NCBI GenBank assembly: GCA_009760855.2
Contig: WPIO01000018.1
Coordinates: 2,235,001 to 2,299,000 of the forward strand
From: Cristatella mucedo
Lineage: Eukaryota; Bryozoa; Phylactolaemata; Cristatellidae
Direction of reading: 5' to 3'
DNA: 64,000 nucleotides
Under the pieces are notes generated by a model. That model saw only the letters and a program-made list of their open reading frames with translations, made no database searches and was not told the DNA's origin. Below are positions 21,047 to 33,799 of this stretch, piece after piece. The translations under genes were made by a program, and so were the position numbers. The number at the start of each line of letters is the position of its first letter. The stretch's first letter is position 1.

Positions 21047-21508
21047 TAGTCCCCCATCAGGTTAAGCATCGTGCCACCTGGTGTTCGGATTGTACCTGCT
21101 TACTTATACCCCGTAAAAACCTCAAATCCTTGAGAGACCTTGCCTTTAGTTCGTAAGCCCCAAAATTCCAGAACCCCCCTACCATTTTGAGGTCACGGCA
21201 TTTCAAGACCTGACTAGATTTAAAAAGAAACTCAAAGCTAACATTTGTTAAGAGCATTTAGTAAATTCCTTGAATTCGACCTTTATGTGCGTATGGGTGC
21301 TTACACAGTGCATACTCTCACTAACCATACTCGCATGCTGGCCTTGTGCATGCCACCCCTAACAATGTTTTTCTTGTCGTTTATTGATCATGATAACACT
21401 AACTATCGGTCGTGTTTTTTTGCAGCAAGTGTAAAGTACGTAGATAAAGACTGAGTTTTCTGATGGCACTTTATCAAGTGTGCTATTATTATTATATTAT
21501 TATTTGTA
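21047..21508 (+). mobile_element. LINE family A copy, right part and 3' end
   Basis: Continuation of the interrupted copy: HQVKHRAT, LLIPRKNLKSLRDLAFSS, then a decayed 3' UTR (TGGCCTTGTGCATGCCACCC), stem-loop and ATT-rich tail at 21481-21508. Confidence 0.8.
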
Positions 21509-22580
21509 ATTTCGATTGGAACGCTACGAAATGATACATTTTATCCAGGTGTTGTATCACCAATCACAAGAGAGACAAACATCTAGAGTTATCGACAAAC
21601 GAGATATGCGTGCATGTACAAGCAGCCAAATATCCGGCTAAAGCGATTATGCAAAACACACGAAGACATTCCGGACTCATTGTCAGTCGAACCACTTCTA
21701 CAAAAATTGAGTAATAATGCAGTCCTAATCATTAAAAGCTCCAAAAATAAAAAATAACCAAACTTTATAGTAAAATTCATGTTAATCGTCCTTAGTCAGG
21801 TCTTGCATAGTTTCAGAACTAGTAACCACTCACAGGACAACACTTTCTGGGAAATGGCTGCGAAGAACAGCTAAGCTTATGTATTCACTTTGAGCGTCGT
21901 TAAATCAGATCCAGCCTTGATTCTGACTCTCTTTCTCGGAATTAGACAGTACAGATTTACTTTGGAGAAAGATACCGACATTAGAAACATATCGCTTGAT
22001 GATATTGCTTATTAGGCTCTGTGCATGTTATCACTAACCATATTAAAAACACCCATAGCAGCATATTTTAAGTACATAGAAAGAGATTTATTTTACGGGT
22101 TGCTATGGAAATGTCTCATTGTCAGTATTTTCATGTTGAGGGAGATCTAGGGCAGCCGACTATCACACAAAACACTGTACACTGTATGGAACCTTAAGAT
22201 AAATTAACATCAATGCATTGGCTTGGCGTATGACATTGGGCTTGAGCTTGCGACTTCGGTTATCAAATACATTTGCAACCAATCTGGTTAAGGCCTGCAT
22301 CTTCCATTGGCAGTCCTCTCACACTGAATGCTGATCTCAGCGTTTCTGTATGAATGTTATATTTGCTCCAAGTTTGAGGCATGGCATCCACAAGTGCATC
22401 CAGGTGCAGTGCATAAATAGGAAGGAAAACGCTGCTGCTCCTGCCAGCCATCCTGTCTGTTGGAGCAAGGATCGTGCCTATCGGGTGATAGGTTAGAATC
22501 TTTCGGACGTTTTCCCTTAGCCACCCAGCACGTAAGACTCCAGACATGCCCGTGGGGAAATGGGTAACACCCAGGCAGTA
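21509..22580. other. Unassigned sequence
   Basis: No supported gene. A 94-codon minus-strand frame at 22263-22547 (YHPIGTILAPTDRMAGRSSS inside) has slightly higher GC than its surroundings but no family I recognise and no second exon. Confidence 0.4.
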
Positions 22581-22584
22581 GTAA

Positions 22585-22660
22585 TGTTAATGGTAATAAT
22601 TATTAGACATGTGTGCAATGCCCTCAGAGAACTAAATCTATTTCTATGTTAATAATGTGA
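22585..22660 (-). mobile_element. LINE family A tail fragment
   Basis: Short minus-strand match to the 3' stem-loop region: TAATAATTATTA, then TGCCCTCAGAGAACTAAATC. Too decayed to place ends. Confidence 0.4.
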
Positions 22661-22944
22661 TTCAATATTTTCTGTTAAGGACATGATTAAATGATTAGTT
22701 CAGCATACAAAACCATTAGCGACACATCTGATGTTCCGCTTTGACGTCCTGTTAGATCCACGCCGGTGCTAATCTCATCCTGACCTGAAATGAATACTAA
22801 TGAAGCTTGAACCTTGGGGCACGCCTAGTTACTTGTAGGTGCAGGACCAATGCATTCTCGTATGCTGACAATTGCAGGAACGCAGTGCTGTGACGACTGG
22901 TGCTAATACCTTATCTGCTCAGGTATGAGTACACGTTAACAAAG

Positions 22945-23130
22945 CAGTTTTCAACCTGTGGGTAGCTACCACTGCCTGCGTCGTTCCTTTCACAGAGGTC
23001 CCCTAAGAACATAGAAAACAAGCATTTCCCCCTTTTGCACACAATATTTTTTTATTTTATGGTTTGGGGTCGCCAAAAATCAAGGAGTTGTGTTAAAGAT
23101 AGGCGGGATTAAGGAGGTTGAGAACTACTG
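22945..23130 (+). mobile_element. hAT-type MITE, copy 1
   Basis: Non-autonomous DNA element of 186 bp. It begins CAGTTTTCAACCTGTGGGT and ends AGGTTGAGAACTACTG, inverted ends of the CAGNGGTTCTCAACC type of hAT elements. Its interior (GCATTT, TTTGCACACAATAT, GGGGTCGCC) matches the reverse complement of the copy at 40122-40309. The 8-bp target duplication is not recognisable here. Confidence 0.75.
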
Positions 23131-23404
23131 TCTTGGCATATTAAGTCGGCATCCTTAATTGCAGGCAAGTATATTTAACGCCAGCAGACTGCTACAGGCG
23201 TTCAACAGCAGCCACGGTATATACCAACGGTCTGTGACCTAGAGCTTTAATCAGTTCGGATGCCAGTGCCATGAATCTCAAATCCTGTCGTCGGCTTTTT
23301 ATACTGCCGTGGCAATAAACTATGGTGTGATAGCATAACCACGATTAACAACTAACCACTGTAATTTGGATGGTTAAGCCGGCAATGACGTTTCAATGTC
23401 AATA

Positions 23405-23541
23405 TGATTTTTTTGGTATTGCATCCCAAGAGAACTTAATTTCATTCCAACGTTTCAAATATGCCTTGGGGCTCGAGCCCACGAGCTCAGCCATATTTGG
23501 TCGGTGCGAGCACCTTAACCACTGAAATAACCAGCTCGCCA
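23405..23541 (-). mobile_element. SINE-1 copy
   Basis: On the minus strand: GGCGAGCTGG, a GTGGTTAAGGTGCTCGC A-box region, a GTGGGCTCGAGCCC B-box region, then a tail AATTAAGTTCTCTTGGG that resembles the LINE A 3' end. Same structure as the copies at 36.6 and 46.05 kb. Confidence 0.7.
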
Positions 23542-23689
23542 AAAAGAATTCCTAGGTCGTATGCACAGGGTCAACAAGCATATATAATAGGCGGTTGCAT
23601 GCAAAATGCAAGCCAGCACAAGCAAACAAAGGACAGAGGAGAAATACTCACTAAATTATGCTCTAGACAGTCTCTTCTTTGCTTCTTTT

Positions 23690-23820
23690 AAATGCCTCAA
23701 GCCAGTTAGAGTTGGCTCTCTATCCAGGCACTTCGCATATGCTATGGGGCTCGACCCCACGACCTCGGTCAGACCATGGTCGAGACGAGCACCCTAAACA
23801 ATGGGTCCAACCTTATTGAC
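23690..23820 (-). mobile_element. SINE-1 copy, partial
   Basis: On the minus strand: TTAGGGTGCTCGTC, ACCGAGGTCGTGGGGTCGAG, CCCCATAGCATATGCGAAGT, then a tail that departs from the LINE A type. Lies 150 bp from another SINE-1 in the same orientation. Confidence 0.6.
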
Positions 23821-24299
23821 ATTGTGGATCGACCCAGCCTTAAGCTCTGGCCTTTTTATAGCCGTTTGATGACATCACCGAATACTTTGTGGAATGGCTA
23901 CTAGAATAACGGAACCACTCTCCAGAGCAATCTAGAGAAGAGAGCCCAGCCAAGTAGGTGGCTTTAGCAAACAATTGTCCTGATCTCTTAAATCCCCCTA
24001 GCAGCTACTTTTTAGGCTCGGATAGCACAGTCCCACCCACCACACTAGAGCCTATTTCTGGTGTTCTGGCTGTGATGACTTGCTATGAGACAGATAGCTA
24101 GTGCTTCCCACAGTGCTTGGAGTGTTTTACCAGTCAAATCCTCCCTTTTCTGTAGCTGACCTGCTACTGGGACTTGAAGGTCGTAGGTGCAATCTGGTTG
24201 ATAGGGACTCCGTTGACTGGTAGTTATTTCTCAGGAGTCAGGCCGTTGGCTTCTTCAGCAGCTATTCCAGTGCTATAGTACCACTTTCGATAGCTTAAA

Positions 24300-26480
24300 A
24301 TGGTGTAGACAGACTAGCAAACCTTTAGCATGCTTGGTTTTATGGAGGCATTACACTAGCCTGACACTCACGGATGAGTGCCCGTACCAGCCAACTCAGA
24401 GAGCCTGCCTCATCGAAGCCAGTGCAGCTACCAATACGCGACACAGGCTAGAGTCTTTCTGGCTAGCCGTGGCTCCCCTGCCTGGATATGAATGTACCAG
24501 CCTGCATGGCAGAGATTCGCGGTGCTTATTGTAGGCCGCACGAGGATGCATATGCATGACGTATGGATGAGTCACAAGCAGAGTAATACATTTGATTGTG
24601 TCAGATGTAGTGCTAAGTCGGTGAGAGCCTGCCGGTCTCTGGACCTGTTTCAATTCACCAGGGCAAGAACGCCGGCCAGTGTACAACCTCGTGCTATCAA
24701 TGCGCATGAGTTTAACTGAAGCAACACCAGCTACCTGAATGAGCGTCGCGAAGGCACACGTACGCTTTACACGGCAGACATTCTACCTGACCGACATCGA
24801 CTTATTTTGGAGTTGGGATGTTTGCATGACGGATTTGATGGTAGAGTTAGTCACGCCCGCAGCACATGCTCTAATCCAGGAGGCTGGTACGAAAGACGGT
24901 TTCCCTTAAAAAAGGAATTCGCTGCTGCTGCAGACATCATGGCAGAGTATTATGAGAAGAATATAAGTAAAAGAGAGATAAGCTACTAGAAAGTTTTTTT
25001 CAGGAAAGGGGGCGAGCTACTGAGTAATGCAGCCACAACGAGTCTGCCGTTGAGCCGTGCTAAGTAATGTGCCTCGTCACAGGAGTTGTTACTGGATTCG
25101 ATTGAGCAGACGAACGGGGTATTTTATGTGAAAAAGGCGAAAGCCTTGGTTGCCATGCATAAACATCATATCGTCATGGAATTGCTCTGAGCGCCGCATA
25201 TAGCTTAAGTCGACGAACGTCAGCAACTTTTGTTTTGGTCGAGGGGTGTATACGATAAGACACGGGGCTTCGATTGATCGGCAGTATCAATGAGGCGCCA
25301 AAAAGTAGTTGCCGTTTCTTGTTCGTGAGAGTCTGCAGACTTGGCTCCTCCCACATAAATTGTTGCGACGTATAATGGCGTAGTAGGCCAAATCTGTGAG
25401 AAATCTGTCTTAAATCTGTGGGAAAGTTCGCCATTTCAACTCAGCTTAGTAGCTGCAGGTATGCTTGCGCCGGAAACGCTGTGGGCGAGGCAGATTTCTT
25501 ATTGCACGTCACAGCAGCACTCCAAACTGAATCCGACAGTTGGCCGGGCTGGTTGGTGGGCGGCTGCGTACATCTGCACCTAGCGTTCGGTGCTACAAAA
25601 TAAATCTTGTCCATCTCAGCCATAATTCACTACATGCGTGCCCTGTTCTTTCCGAGCTTACTGATTCTGAAACTATTGAAATGCTATTTAAATGAGGCCC
25701 AAGGGTAATCTACTTGTTTTAACTTCCAAAGCTTGTTTAATTTCTTTAGTTTAGTTAAATGGAGTCATTAATTAGGTACGTATAGGTTGCCTTACGTTAA
25801 TGGGTCCAACAAACAACCAGTCCTAAATTTTTATTGGGTGGATTGGCACGCTCTTCTTGTATCGCTACTGCAAGCGGTGGTGATAGCCATGAAGGCAATT
25901 CTGTTGCTATGCAAAAAGAGGCTGTTAAATCATCTAGTATAGCCGAATTCACGGGTGCTGGCCTATTCCTACTACGGCCCCTACTATCTATGCTCGTTCT
26001 TGGTCATTATGATGGCCCTCCGGATACAGCAGTTCACGGGTGATCGACCAAGTACGCATCACTTTATATAATACACACGCATGCGCTATACCAGCGGGAA
26101 CCTAAACAAGTCTAAAGGGAAGGCCCTATGCAAGGTAAACTACAGGGGCGTGAGATGACGCCGCAAGCACGAACAAACGTGTTGGTTTCTCAATCGGCTT
26201 CTCCAGCCACACCGTCGCAGGTACTCCGTTCCACCAGTACAAGGCATACGATATCGAATACTCGGGTAGCTGAGTACTCTTGGATAGGCGGAGCAGACGT
26301 TTAACGCCTTCGAGAGGTTTCGCCGAAACAGAGGGAGCACGCCGTCCCAAAATTCCGGTCGTCGGGCCTCTGGGAACTGACGCCAGGCTCTGCCCATCGG
26401 GGCAAGGTGACGCCCAACTCGACATCTCGAATGTCAGTGGCTCCGCCTACACTACGGTACATTTTTAGTGTAATTCTAAA
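24300..26480. other. GC-richer unassigned region
   Basis: Composition is visibly richer in G and C than the flanks. Several open frames of 60-103 codons occur on both strands (24396-24707 minus, 24807-24989 plus, 25174-25434 minus, 26126-26425 minus), but none shows a motif I recognise and no splice model joins them. It may be another decayed element or exons of an unknown gene. Confidence 0.35.
25848..25945 (+). mobile_element. SINE-2 body fragment
   Basis: Contains CTGCAAGCGGTGGTGATAGCC and CTATGCAAAAAGAGG, matching the SINE-2 body. The tRNA-like head is only partly present. Confidence 0.55.
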
Positions 26481-27159
26481 GGGCTACAGCAAGCTTGTAA
26501 ATGCATGTTATCTTTCCTGTCAATAGGTCTTGATAGTTGTCTCTATTTTTCTGTGGGCTATATTTAGCACATCTATGAGAATTTGGCTTTCTTGAGGTGG
26601 TGTAAAATTACCCCTGTTTATAGTGCGGTGGTCACCATACACTCATTAGGTGATGAACTGGTCCTCATGCTAGTGAGTGAATATCAATGCAGCCAGACCA
26701 AAGGAAGATGCTTCCATGAAGATTGGCATTGAGCGAGAACTCTGGTGTAAAGACGCTCCGTAAATGTTCAGTCACTAGGATAATTCGTATCCAGGCACAT
26801 ATAGGTGCTTTTATTCCAGATCACTCCTAGACTGTGCTGTCGCAATTGATTCCACCGGACAAAGGCATGCTAGTTTTCAAACTCTATTGCTTAAGTGTTT
26901 TACTGATCCAACTGAGTCGTGGAAATAGGTCAACCGATAAAGAAAGGATGAATGAGCTGCATTTAGCCCTCAAAATGGCAACCGGACAGCCACAAAGTTA
27001 TTCAACTCAGCAGCAGAAAACCTGTCAGGCCGCAAAGGCTAAAGAAGCTACCAAAATGCACACAGGGAGCACAAGCCGAGGTATCTCTAGGATGGTCGGT
27101 TAATGAGTACCCACGCGTGACGATCAAAAGAGACCGAGTTCGAGCAGTACAGGGTTATG

Positions 27160-28480
27160 GTAATGGTAATAATAACATAAATAATTATAAGAAGCTCGAT
27201 AAAGCACCCTCAGAGATAGGCGGTTTACATTTGCTGCAAATGAAACACGATTGAATTATTACATAAACTATGTTCAATAAAAAAAAATGGAACAGCATGG
27301 TTAGGGGTGACATGCACAGGGTCAGCATGCAAGTGTAGTTAGTGGCAGCATGCACAGTGTCAGCAAGTAAAAGCATATACAGTTCAAATCAATTTGACCC
27401 AGTAAATTCAGTAATAAAAGAGTAAGTTTTAGTTTTTTATTGTGGTCAAGTCAGAGATGTAGTGACACAAGTCCGTAGAGAGGTCCATGTTTGGGAGCAT
27501 ACGAACTGACGGCACGGTCTCCAAAGAATTTCAGGTTTATACGAGGTAGAGGTAAACATTTAAATTACGAAAATCCCGCGGTACGAAGCAAAGCATGGTG
27601 GGCAGTAAATCTGATACGAAGGCTAAAGCCAGAATAAAGGGACCTTAAAGTGAGTGAAAAAACCTTAAAGGCATTGCGTTGCTTTAATGGTAGCCAGTGC
27701 AGGACAGCAAGAGGTGGTGCGATGCTGCCAATTTAATGTTCACGGCAGACAAGTCCAGCTGTAGACTTTTGCACCAGCTGTAAGCGCGTGATTGCACAGG
27801 CCGGAAGACCAGCAAGCAGTGAGTTATAGAAGTCCATCTGCATCTCGCAAATGCATGGACCAACATAGATCTGGCACTCCCGTCTAAACAAAGCCGCGGC
27901 TTAGAATAGTTACGTAGTTGAAAGTCGGCAGACTTGATTGTGGATCTGACATGATCGTTCAACGATAGATCAACTTAGACGTGAAGCCTGCTTTTCGTGC
28001 AGATTCAACTGGGGTGCTGGCAGAGCTGATTTTGAGCGTTAGCCTTTCTCAATACTGAATCCTGCTCAGTTTGCCTATAACAAGTAAATTGGTTTTATCA
28101 TCATTAAATTTAAGAAAATTTGCTGCCATATATGTGCAAATGTCATAAATTAATGCAGCAAGGGAGTTGAGAAAATTCGACATGTTGAAGGGCTTGGAAT
28201 GATAAAAGCAAAGGTAGAACTGAGTGTCATCCACATTGAATTGAAAGCTTAGATTTGGCTTGGCAAACACGTCGGCGAAGAGGAAGAGCGTAAGCCGTGA
28301 AAATAGCAGCACCGAGCACAGAGCCTTGAGGCTTGACCCTATTTTCCAGAGGTTGTCCTGATGATTTTTGTTCATTAAGTTCAATGCTCCGCAGTCTCCT
28401 ACATAGATTAAATCTGAACCACGGCATTGCAGTGCCAGTAATTCCCGTGTGAGATTTGGAGGCGCTCAAAAGGCACTTGG
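27160..28480 (-). mobile_element. LINE family A copy with RT fragments
   Basis: 5'-truncated minus-strand copy with three frames. 28227-28469 gives SHTGITGTAMPWFRFNL and KPQGSVLGAAIFTAYALPL; 28049-28384 gives FNVDDTQFYLCF (YADD changed to NVDD) and MAANFLKFNDDKTNLLVIGK; 27684-27962 is the decayed NDHVRSTIKSADFQLRN region. The 3' UTR and stem-loop run to about 27205. Frameshifts make it inactive. Confidence 0.85.
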
Positions 28481-29149
28481 TGATTTACTGTATCGCAAGC
28501 TGCCGAAAGATTAAGGGAAACTGGAATGATGATCTAGACAATGAATAGATTATATCCACTTGTCGAAAGCAGATGAAACGCACAGAAAACAGTTGCTGAC
28601 CCAATGGCCTGGGTCGAATCTTTCTTATACACTTGAGTTATCCCTTCAAGCTGTCACTATCCATTTTAGGCTCGACTCGAACCAGGGCCAGTCCTTTGCC
28701 CTAGAAAGCATCAGGTCTGCATGCACAGCTGACAGTACAGCCTGAAACCCCATTCAATTGTCCAGTCAATGAAATTGCGAGTCGTACGTATAAGAAGCAA
28801 TGACGTGCTTGGCACCTGCTAAGTCTATTTGGACCGCCGAAATGTAAGGCATTGAGGCTGGCAGTGGCCATACCCCTGGTTGCTGAGGTCCCTGGGTTCT
28901 TTTTCACGCACCAGCTACAGTGCCTCCTCCTTCCAAAGCTACGAAATCTGACTTCATCTTGTGAAATAGCTATTTGACAGAGTTAGGCTACGGATACGCA
29001 CACCTGCTTGGTTGGAGTGTGCAATATTGCTCGCAAATTAAATATGTTATTCATTTAACATCAATTTCGTCTTGCCACATGTCTGTGGCATACAACAAGT
29101 GAACATTCCAAAGGTCTCTTAATCGCTCTTAATCTGTGAAAATGTAAGG

Positions 29150-29465
29150 TAATTTATGTATTTGCGTTTGTATCTCCACACAGCGACACAGATTGTTAGC
29201 CAACTCACAGCCATTGTGGCTTTCATTAGACATTCAGTAGCTAACATACTTCATTCCACACAACTACGAGAAAGTGAGAATCGTGGCTGAGTCAGAAGAA
29301 CAGTTGAGGTAGTGAGTAGCATGGAGCTAGCACGTCATTACTGCCGGAAAAGATGTGCAATAGTCAGCAGCAGGAGATTAGTTATCGTAGTGAAAGAATT
29401 GTGGCAGTGAGTTCAACTTCACGCTCGAGTTCTTGTACTCTTTCTAACGTAAGGAGTGTGAGTCT
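29150..29465 (-). mobile_element. LINE family B 3' fragment
   Basis: Aligns on the + strand with 43756-44100 over GAGAAAGTGAGA, GAACAGTTGAGGTAGTGAG, AAAAGATGTGC and GAATTGTGG, i.e. the end of the family B coding region and 3' UTR, read on the minus strand. Confidence 0.65.
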
Positions 29466-29737
29466 GCGGTTTTCTACAATATGCCAAAGAAGAGAGCCAA
29501 AATAGGAGACAATTCACCGAGAAGCTAACCTAAATCACTTTTCGCTATGTTTTAGACGTGTTAGGTTTTCCATTTAAGCAATTATGTAGCTATTTCAGTA
29601 TACTAAAGCGTTTTTCAGCAATAGTATACAAAGGCCGTCTGCCAAGTGCTTATGCTTATATATAGAAATAGTCACTGCTCGCCAACAAAAATTTTCTAGC
29701 TGATTTAACAACATCTTTTATATAGCGACAGAAGAGA

Positions 29738-29890
29738 TTTTATGGCTATCAACACAGCTTACAGTGACAATGAAAGATTGCCTATCGCAGGATTTGAACC
29801 AACAACCTCGTAAAGCAGGTTGTAGGTTTAACCGAAACCGCGAAAAGAAACCGCCTTACCCAGTGAGCCACAACGGCTGTCCAGCAGTTA
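29738..29890 (-). mobile_element. SINE-2 copy, minus strand
   Basis: On the minus strand the head is tRNA-like: GGCTCACTGGGTAAGGCGG, an anticodon-arm-like insert, then B box GGTTCAAATCC, followed by the body ending ATAGCCATAAAATC. Confidence 0.65.
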
Positions 29891-30789
29891 AAGATATGGA
29901 ATGGTGAATGTAGGGTTATTAGTTTAACTGCTACATGCACGCCTATCTATCCAGAGGACTTTTTTTTCTGAGCGGCAGCTCTAAAGGGCAAGCCGCTTGC
30001 TTTTTGCAGTTCCAGCTCTTTCATGAGAGGTACCAAGCTGGCCGTCTGGCTTGAACTAGCCAGGTTTGCTGTGGTGTGACGTCTATCTTCCCCATAGATC
30101 GACCGTTGCCTACTCACTAGCTGTTTGAAACAAGTCTCCTGAATTAATCTGAGGTGCTTTGTGGCCGGCTAAAATCAACCATGTCTCTCGGCTAAAAAGC
30201 TGACAAAAATGATTAAACTTGAGCAGTAGAGCAGAGGCTGTTTCTGGCTGGACAGGACAGACAGAAAAATTAACAACACATTTGCCTTTGCTTCGACTCA
30301 ACGTACTTTGATTCTAAAAACATGCCGATTGAAGCTTAGCTTGCAGTTGTGATTAGGTGCTGCAAGTAAGGGCGAAATACTGCTGTCAGTTTCTTCAGAA
30401 ACTGTATACGTGACAGCTAAATAATCTGGCGCTAGTATTTACTGTACACGAGTTCCGTCATTACTTGGCCCGGTGGACTACATTTTTAATGGGAAGCCAA
30501 AACCAGTTTACGTAGCGAACGCCCAAAAATATTTAAGACAGTTTCATCTAGTCAGCCTAGTCAAAGCTCTTCAATGGCTACAGCTAGCCGCCAGATCAAC
30601 AGCTTTCTAGAAAGGCCTCGAATTATTAAAAAAAGGTATTGAGACCTTTCGGTACCGCGGACAAAACTACAAATGATGCCATATTTTCAATAAATGATTG
30701 CTGTATAAAAGCACGTGGCAGCAGGCACATCGTATCAAGAAAGTTAGTTTTATTAACTTTAGTGCAGATACAAGGTCGCTATCTCAGCG

Positions 30790-32145
30790 TTATTATAGGT
30801 GTATTGTGTCTCGTTTTGAACGAGGCACACTGGTCTATTGCAGCTTGAAAGTCAATATCTTCTGGTGTTCCTTTGTCTATGCTTAACAAGGCACAATCAG
30901 ATAGTCGATCTTGCCCCATTAATCTATCAGATAGGAGAGGAATATCTATCGAATTCGGTCGGTCTTTGTGATTGTGCATGTACGTGATTACACCATGGCT
31001 ACTATTTGAGGCTGTTAACACCCATTCATTATATGGTAATGCTATCTGTACGGCATATGCAAATCGCTTAGAATGAGATTAACCTCTGTAATGGCACAAT
31101 ACAAATTTATTAGCATTTTTATTCAGCTTGTCAAGGAAATGTTCACAACTGGCACTTATTAGGTCAAAGTTCAGAATGACTTGCTAGGCAACTCCCAAAT
31201 GACTAAATTCATCTACTTCATAACTGGCAATGAAAGACACGAGCTTGAGTGGTGCCTTTAGCGCCAAGTCGTAAGGTCTGGCAATAAGCATTTTACAATC
31301 ACAAATTTAGTTTAAAAACTCCATCCTATTAATGTCCCAACGATAAAAACCTCCAATATCTAAACATTGCTTTCGGAGTTTGATTAGGTTAAGTTTCTTC
31401 AAATTATTTGCAACTTCCAACAAGAAACCAACTTTGGCATCAACATCTGTGAGCCGAGAAAACCTAAATATAATTACCCGTCTGAGATAGTCTTCGCTAT
31501 TCGGCCCAATTTTTGAAATGTCGTCTGCCGTAAGACCAACATCTTGAGAGAATACCATGAGAGTTCTCCTGGCATCTGTGTTCATCGATGGATTCTTTGT
31601 TCAACGGTAAGTCCCGTCACTTCACATCTTGCTTAGCATGTAGTAGGGATTCTTGGCACTGATCTTCTCGAAGTCTTAAAAACTCACAGCGGATCGACAA
31701 AGTTAAAGTTTAAAATAAAAGGTAGAGGACTGCCTGCATCGTTTATTGTTTGAAGGGTTCTACACGTGTCCTCAAAGAGTTGTTCCAAAAGACCTCTAAT
31801 GCTCTTCAATCCATCATTGATAGCTTTCAAAGCCTCTGCTCTTCTGCTCAACCTGGTTGCCTAGTCACGTTCGTCTGTTGTGAAGGCTTAGACTTTCTTT
31901 AATTCTCCCCCCCCATGAGAATAAATCTCTCCATGAACAAGCGGACGCTCTCTATTGTTCCAAAAATGGTTATTAAAACTCGTATTTGACTTGCAGCATG
32001 AAATCCTGCCAGGTTCAAATTGTGGTTATTGCAGTGTACACAATTACCGTCTCGCTGCAGGATATTATCCTCTTTTGAAAATCTGACAACTAGCCAGACA
32101 TGAGTGCTGCGTTGTCGTCGCACGGCCAGTGAAGTAAGCATAGCT
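30790..32145 (-). pseudogene. hAT-family transposase relic (ZMYM1-like)
   Basis: Broken hAT transposase read in several frames. At 31899-32141: NCVHCNNHNLNLAGFHAAS and FGTIESVRLFME, like the catalytic-core block of ZMYM1-like hAT proteins (CxxH.LNL, FGT.ES...FM). At 31640-31880 there are remnants of the stretch with a KAI segment. 31307-31585 is open: MNTDARRTLMVF, EDYLRRVIIFRF. At 30779-31021: GQDRLSDCALLSIDKG and DIDFQAAIDQCASFKTRH, resembling the C-terminal hATC dimerisation region (GQ.RLS.LAL.SIE). Frame changes between blocks show it is dead. Assignment rests on motif resemblance, not a search. Confidence 0.65.
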
Positions 32146-32384
32146 TGCGGTCTAACGGAGTTACGGCACTCAGCTATGGGACTCTGGATCGCTCTTGACG
32201 CACACTAGCAGTCCAGGATCGCATTTAACGTGAAGCAGCCTGCCTGTGCCAGTCAGGATGAGGCAAGCGGACCGAAAGGCAGTTGGAATGAGGACGGAGG
32301 TGTGAACGGCTTGTCGATCTGAGAGCGCCAGCCGACTAAAAAATAAAAGTAATACTAGCTGATTCAACGGCATTTTCATCGACA

Positions 32385-32505
32385 GAAAAGCTTTTACGGC
32401 TATCAACACCACTTGCAGCGGCTAAAAAAGGATCGCATGCCATAGCATTCGAACAATAGACTTCAAGATCGAGGTCACGGAAAGCAACTAAATTACTTAG
32501 AGTGC
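32385..32505 (-). mobile_element. SINE-2 fragment, minus strand
   Basis: On the minus strand: TGCTATGGCATGCGATCC, AGCCGCTGCAAGTGGTGTTG, ATAGCCGTAAAAGC, the SINE-2 body. The head is strongly decayed. Confidence 0.5.
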
Positions 32506-32509
32506 CATT

Positions 32510-33780
32510 GCAGAATGCATGGTGATTAAAGGTCCCTCGGCAGTTCCATGGCTTCGCCTGTACACCACCAAAGCGTCTAAGGTTGGCCTAAGTCTTTAAA
32601 ACTGCCTAACTAGCCCAGTCAGAAATATTCCAGCCCATTTAAACTATGACTTTCTTGAAATCAAAATTGGTATTCTTACACAATTTATTTTTAGGATATG
32701 CCCAATCTACTTTGAATTTAGCTCCCCCTCGGCCTTAGTACCAGGAACATCTGTACCCCTGCCCATCCCTTGCTACGCCTCAGCCAAGATAATTCGGGCT
32801 TCATAAAAAAGGTACTGGTTAACAGATCGTACTGCAACGTCGGCCCTCAGGAGCCACGAGCAATGCAGCTGAAACTTTAGACTTAGTAGTGACTTCCGAG
32901 ATCCGCCCTTGTATTTCATAGCAAAATAATCCACGATAGTTATAAAGATATTTTTCTAAATCCCACGAGATTTCCTTTCGTTTTCTGTGTGCTTTCTACT
33001 GCACGCATCTAATGTCACCTGTTGCTGATAATTTTGCTGCACATTTATATTTAAGTATTTATTTATTTATATGTTTACATGTGACTATGTTAGCTCGTTT
33101 CACTGCCTCCAGCTTTGAAATAATGGTACCTGCTCAGTGCTGCATTAGCTTCGTCGACTCGAATTAAATCGGACTCCTGTTGTTGTCTAGTTGTAGTGAA
33201 TAGACTTGGTAATCATATGGCTTTGGCTCATGGTCGACAGTGCTTTAAGACTCCTTAGCATAGAGTTTGGACTGTGAGCAGCTCGCCCAGGCAGGTTCCC
33301 ATGAAATCTTAGCCTCAATGCTGTACTTATGTACCTCAAGTTCATATCATATATGCAAATGTAGAAATATTTGAGAAACGTGAAGATTTTATTGTGAGTA
33401 ATGCACTAGATTTTAATAGCATTTAATGATTTCAAACGACGTCATTAAGTACTGCAAAAGGAAAAAGTGAGTGAGTTTAAATGTTTTTGATTGCTCTTTT
33501 GCAATAGTGAATTGCAGACATCCACAAAATTGGACCAATTGGACGATTTATCAAACATTTCGGCAAGTCAGTTTCGTTATGAATTAGGAGTGAAACCACA
33601 TATTAATTAATTATTTAATGGTTTTTACTGACTAAATGTGAACCGAAGGATATAGATTAGTTAGTTCTTACCACTGATCCTCTCAGATCATTTTTCGGTT
33701 TCGTTTACTGTTCCTGCTCTCTTGTACGGAAGAGTAATTACGAGCTTGACAAGCAACGTAACTAGCAAAACATTGGCATA
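32510..33780. other. Unassigned sequence
   Basis: No gene supported. AT-rich with short frames only; TTTATTTATTTATA at about 33057-33070 is a small simple repeat. Confidence 0.4.
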
Positions 33781-33799
33781 GACAATCTTATGAAATCTG

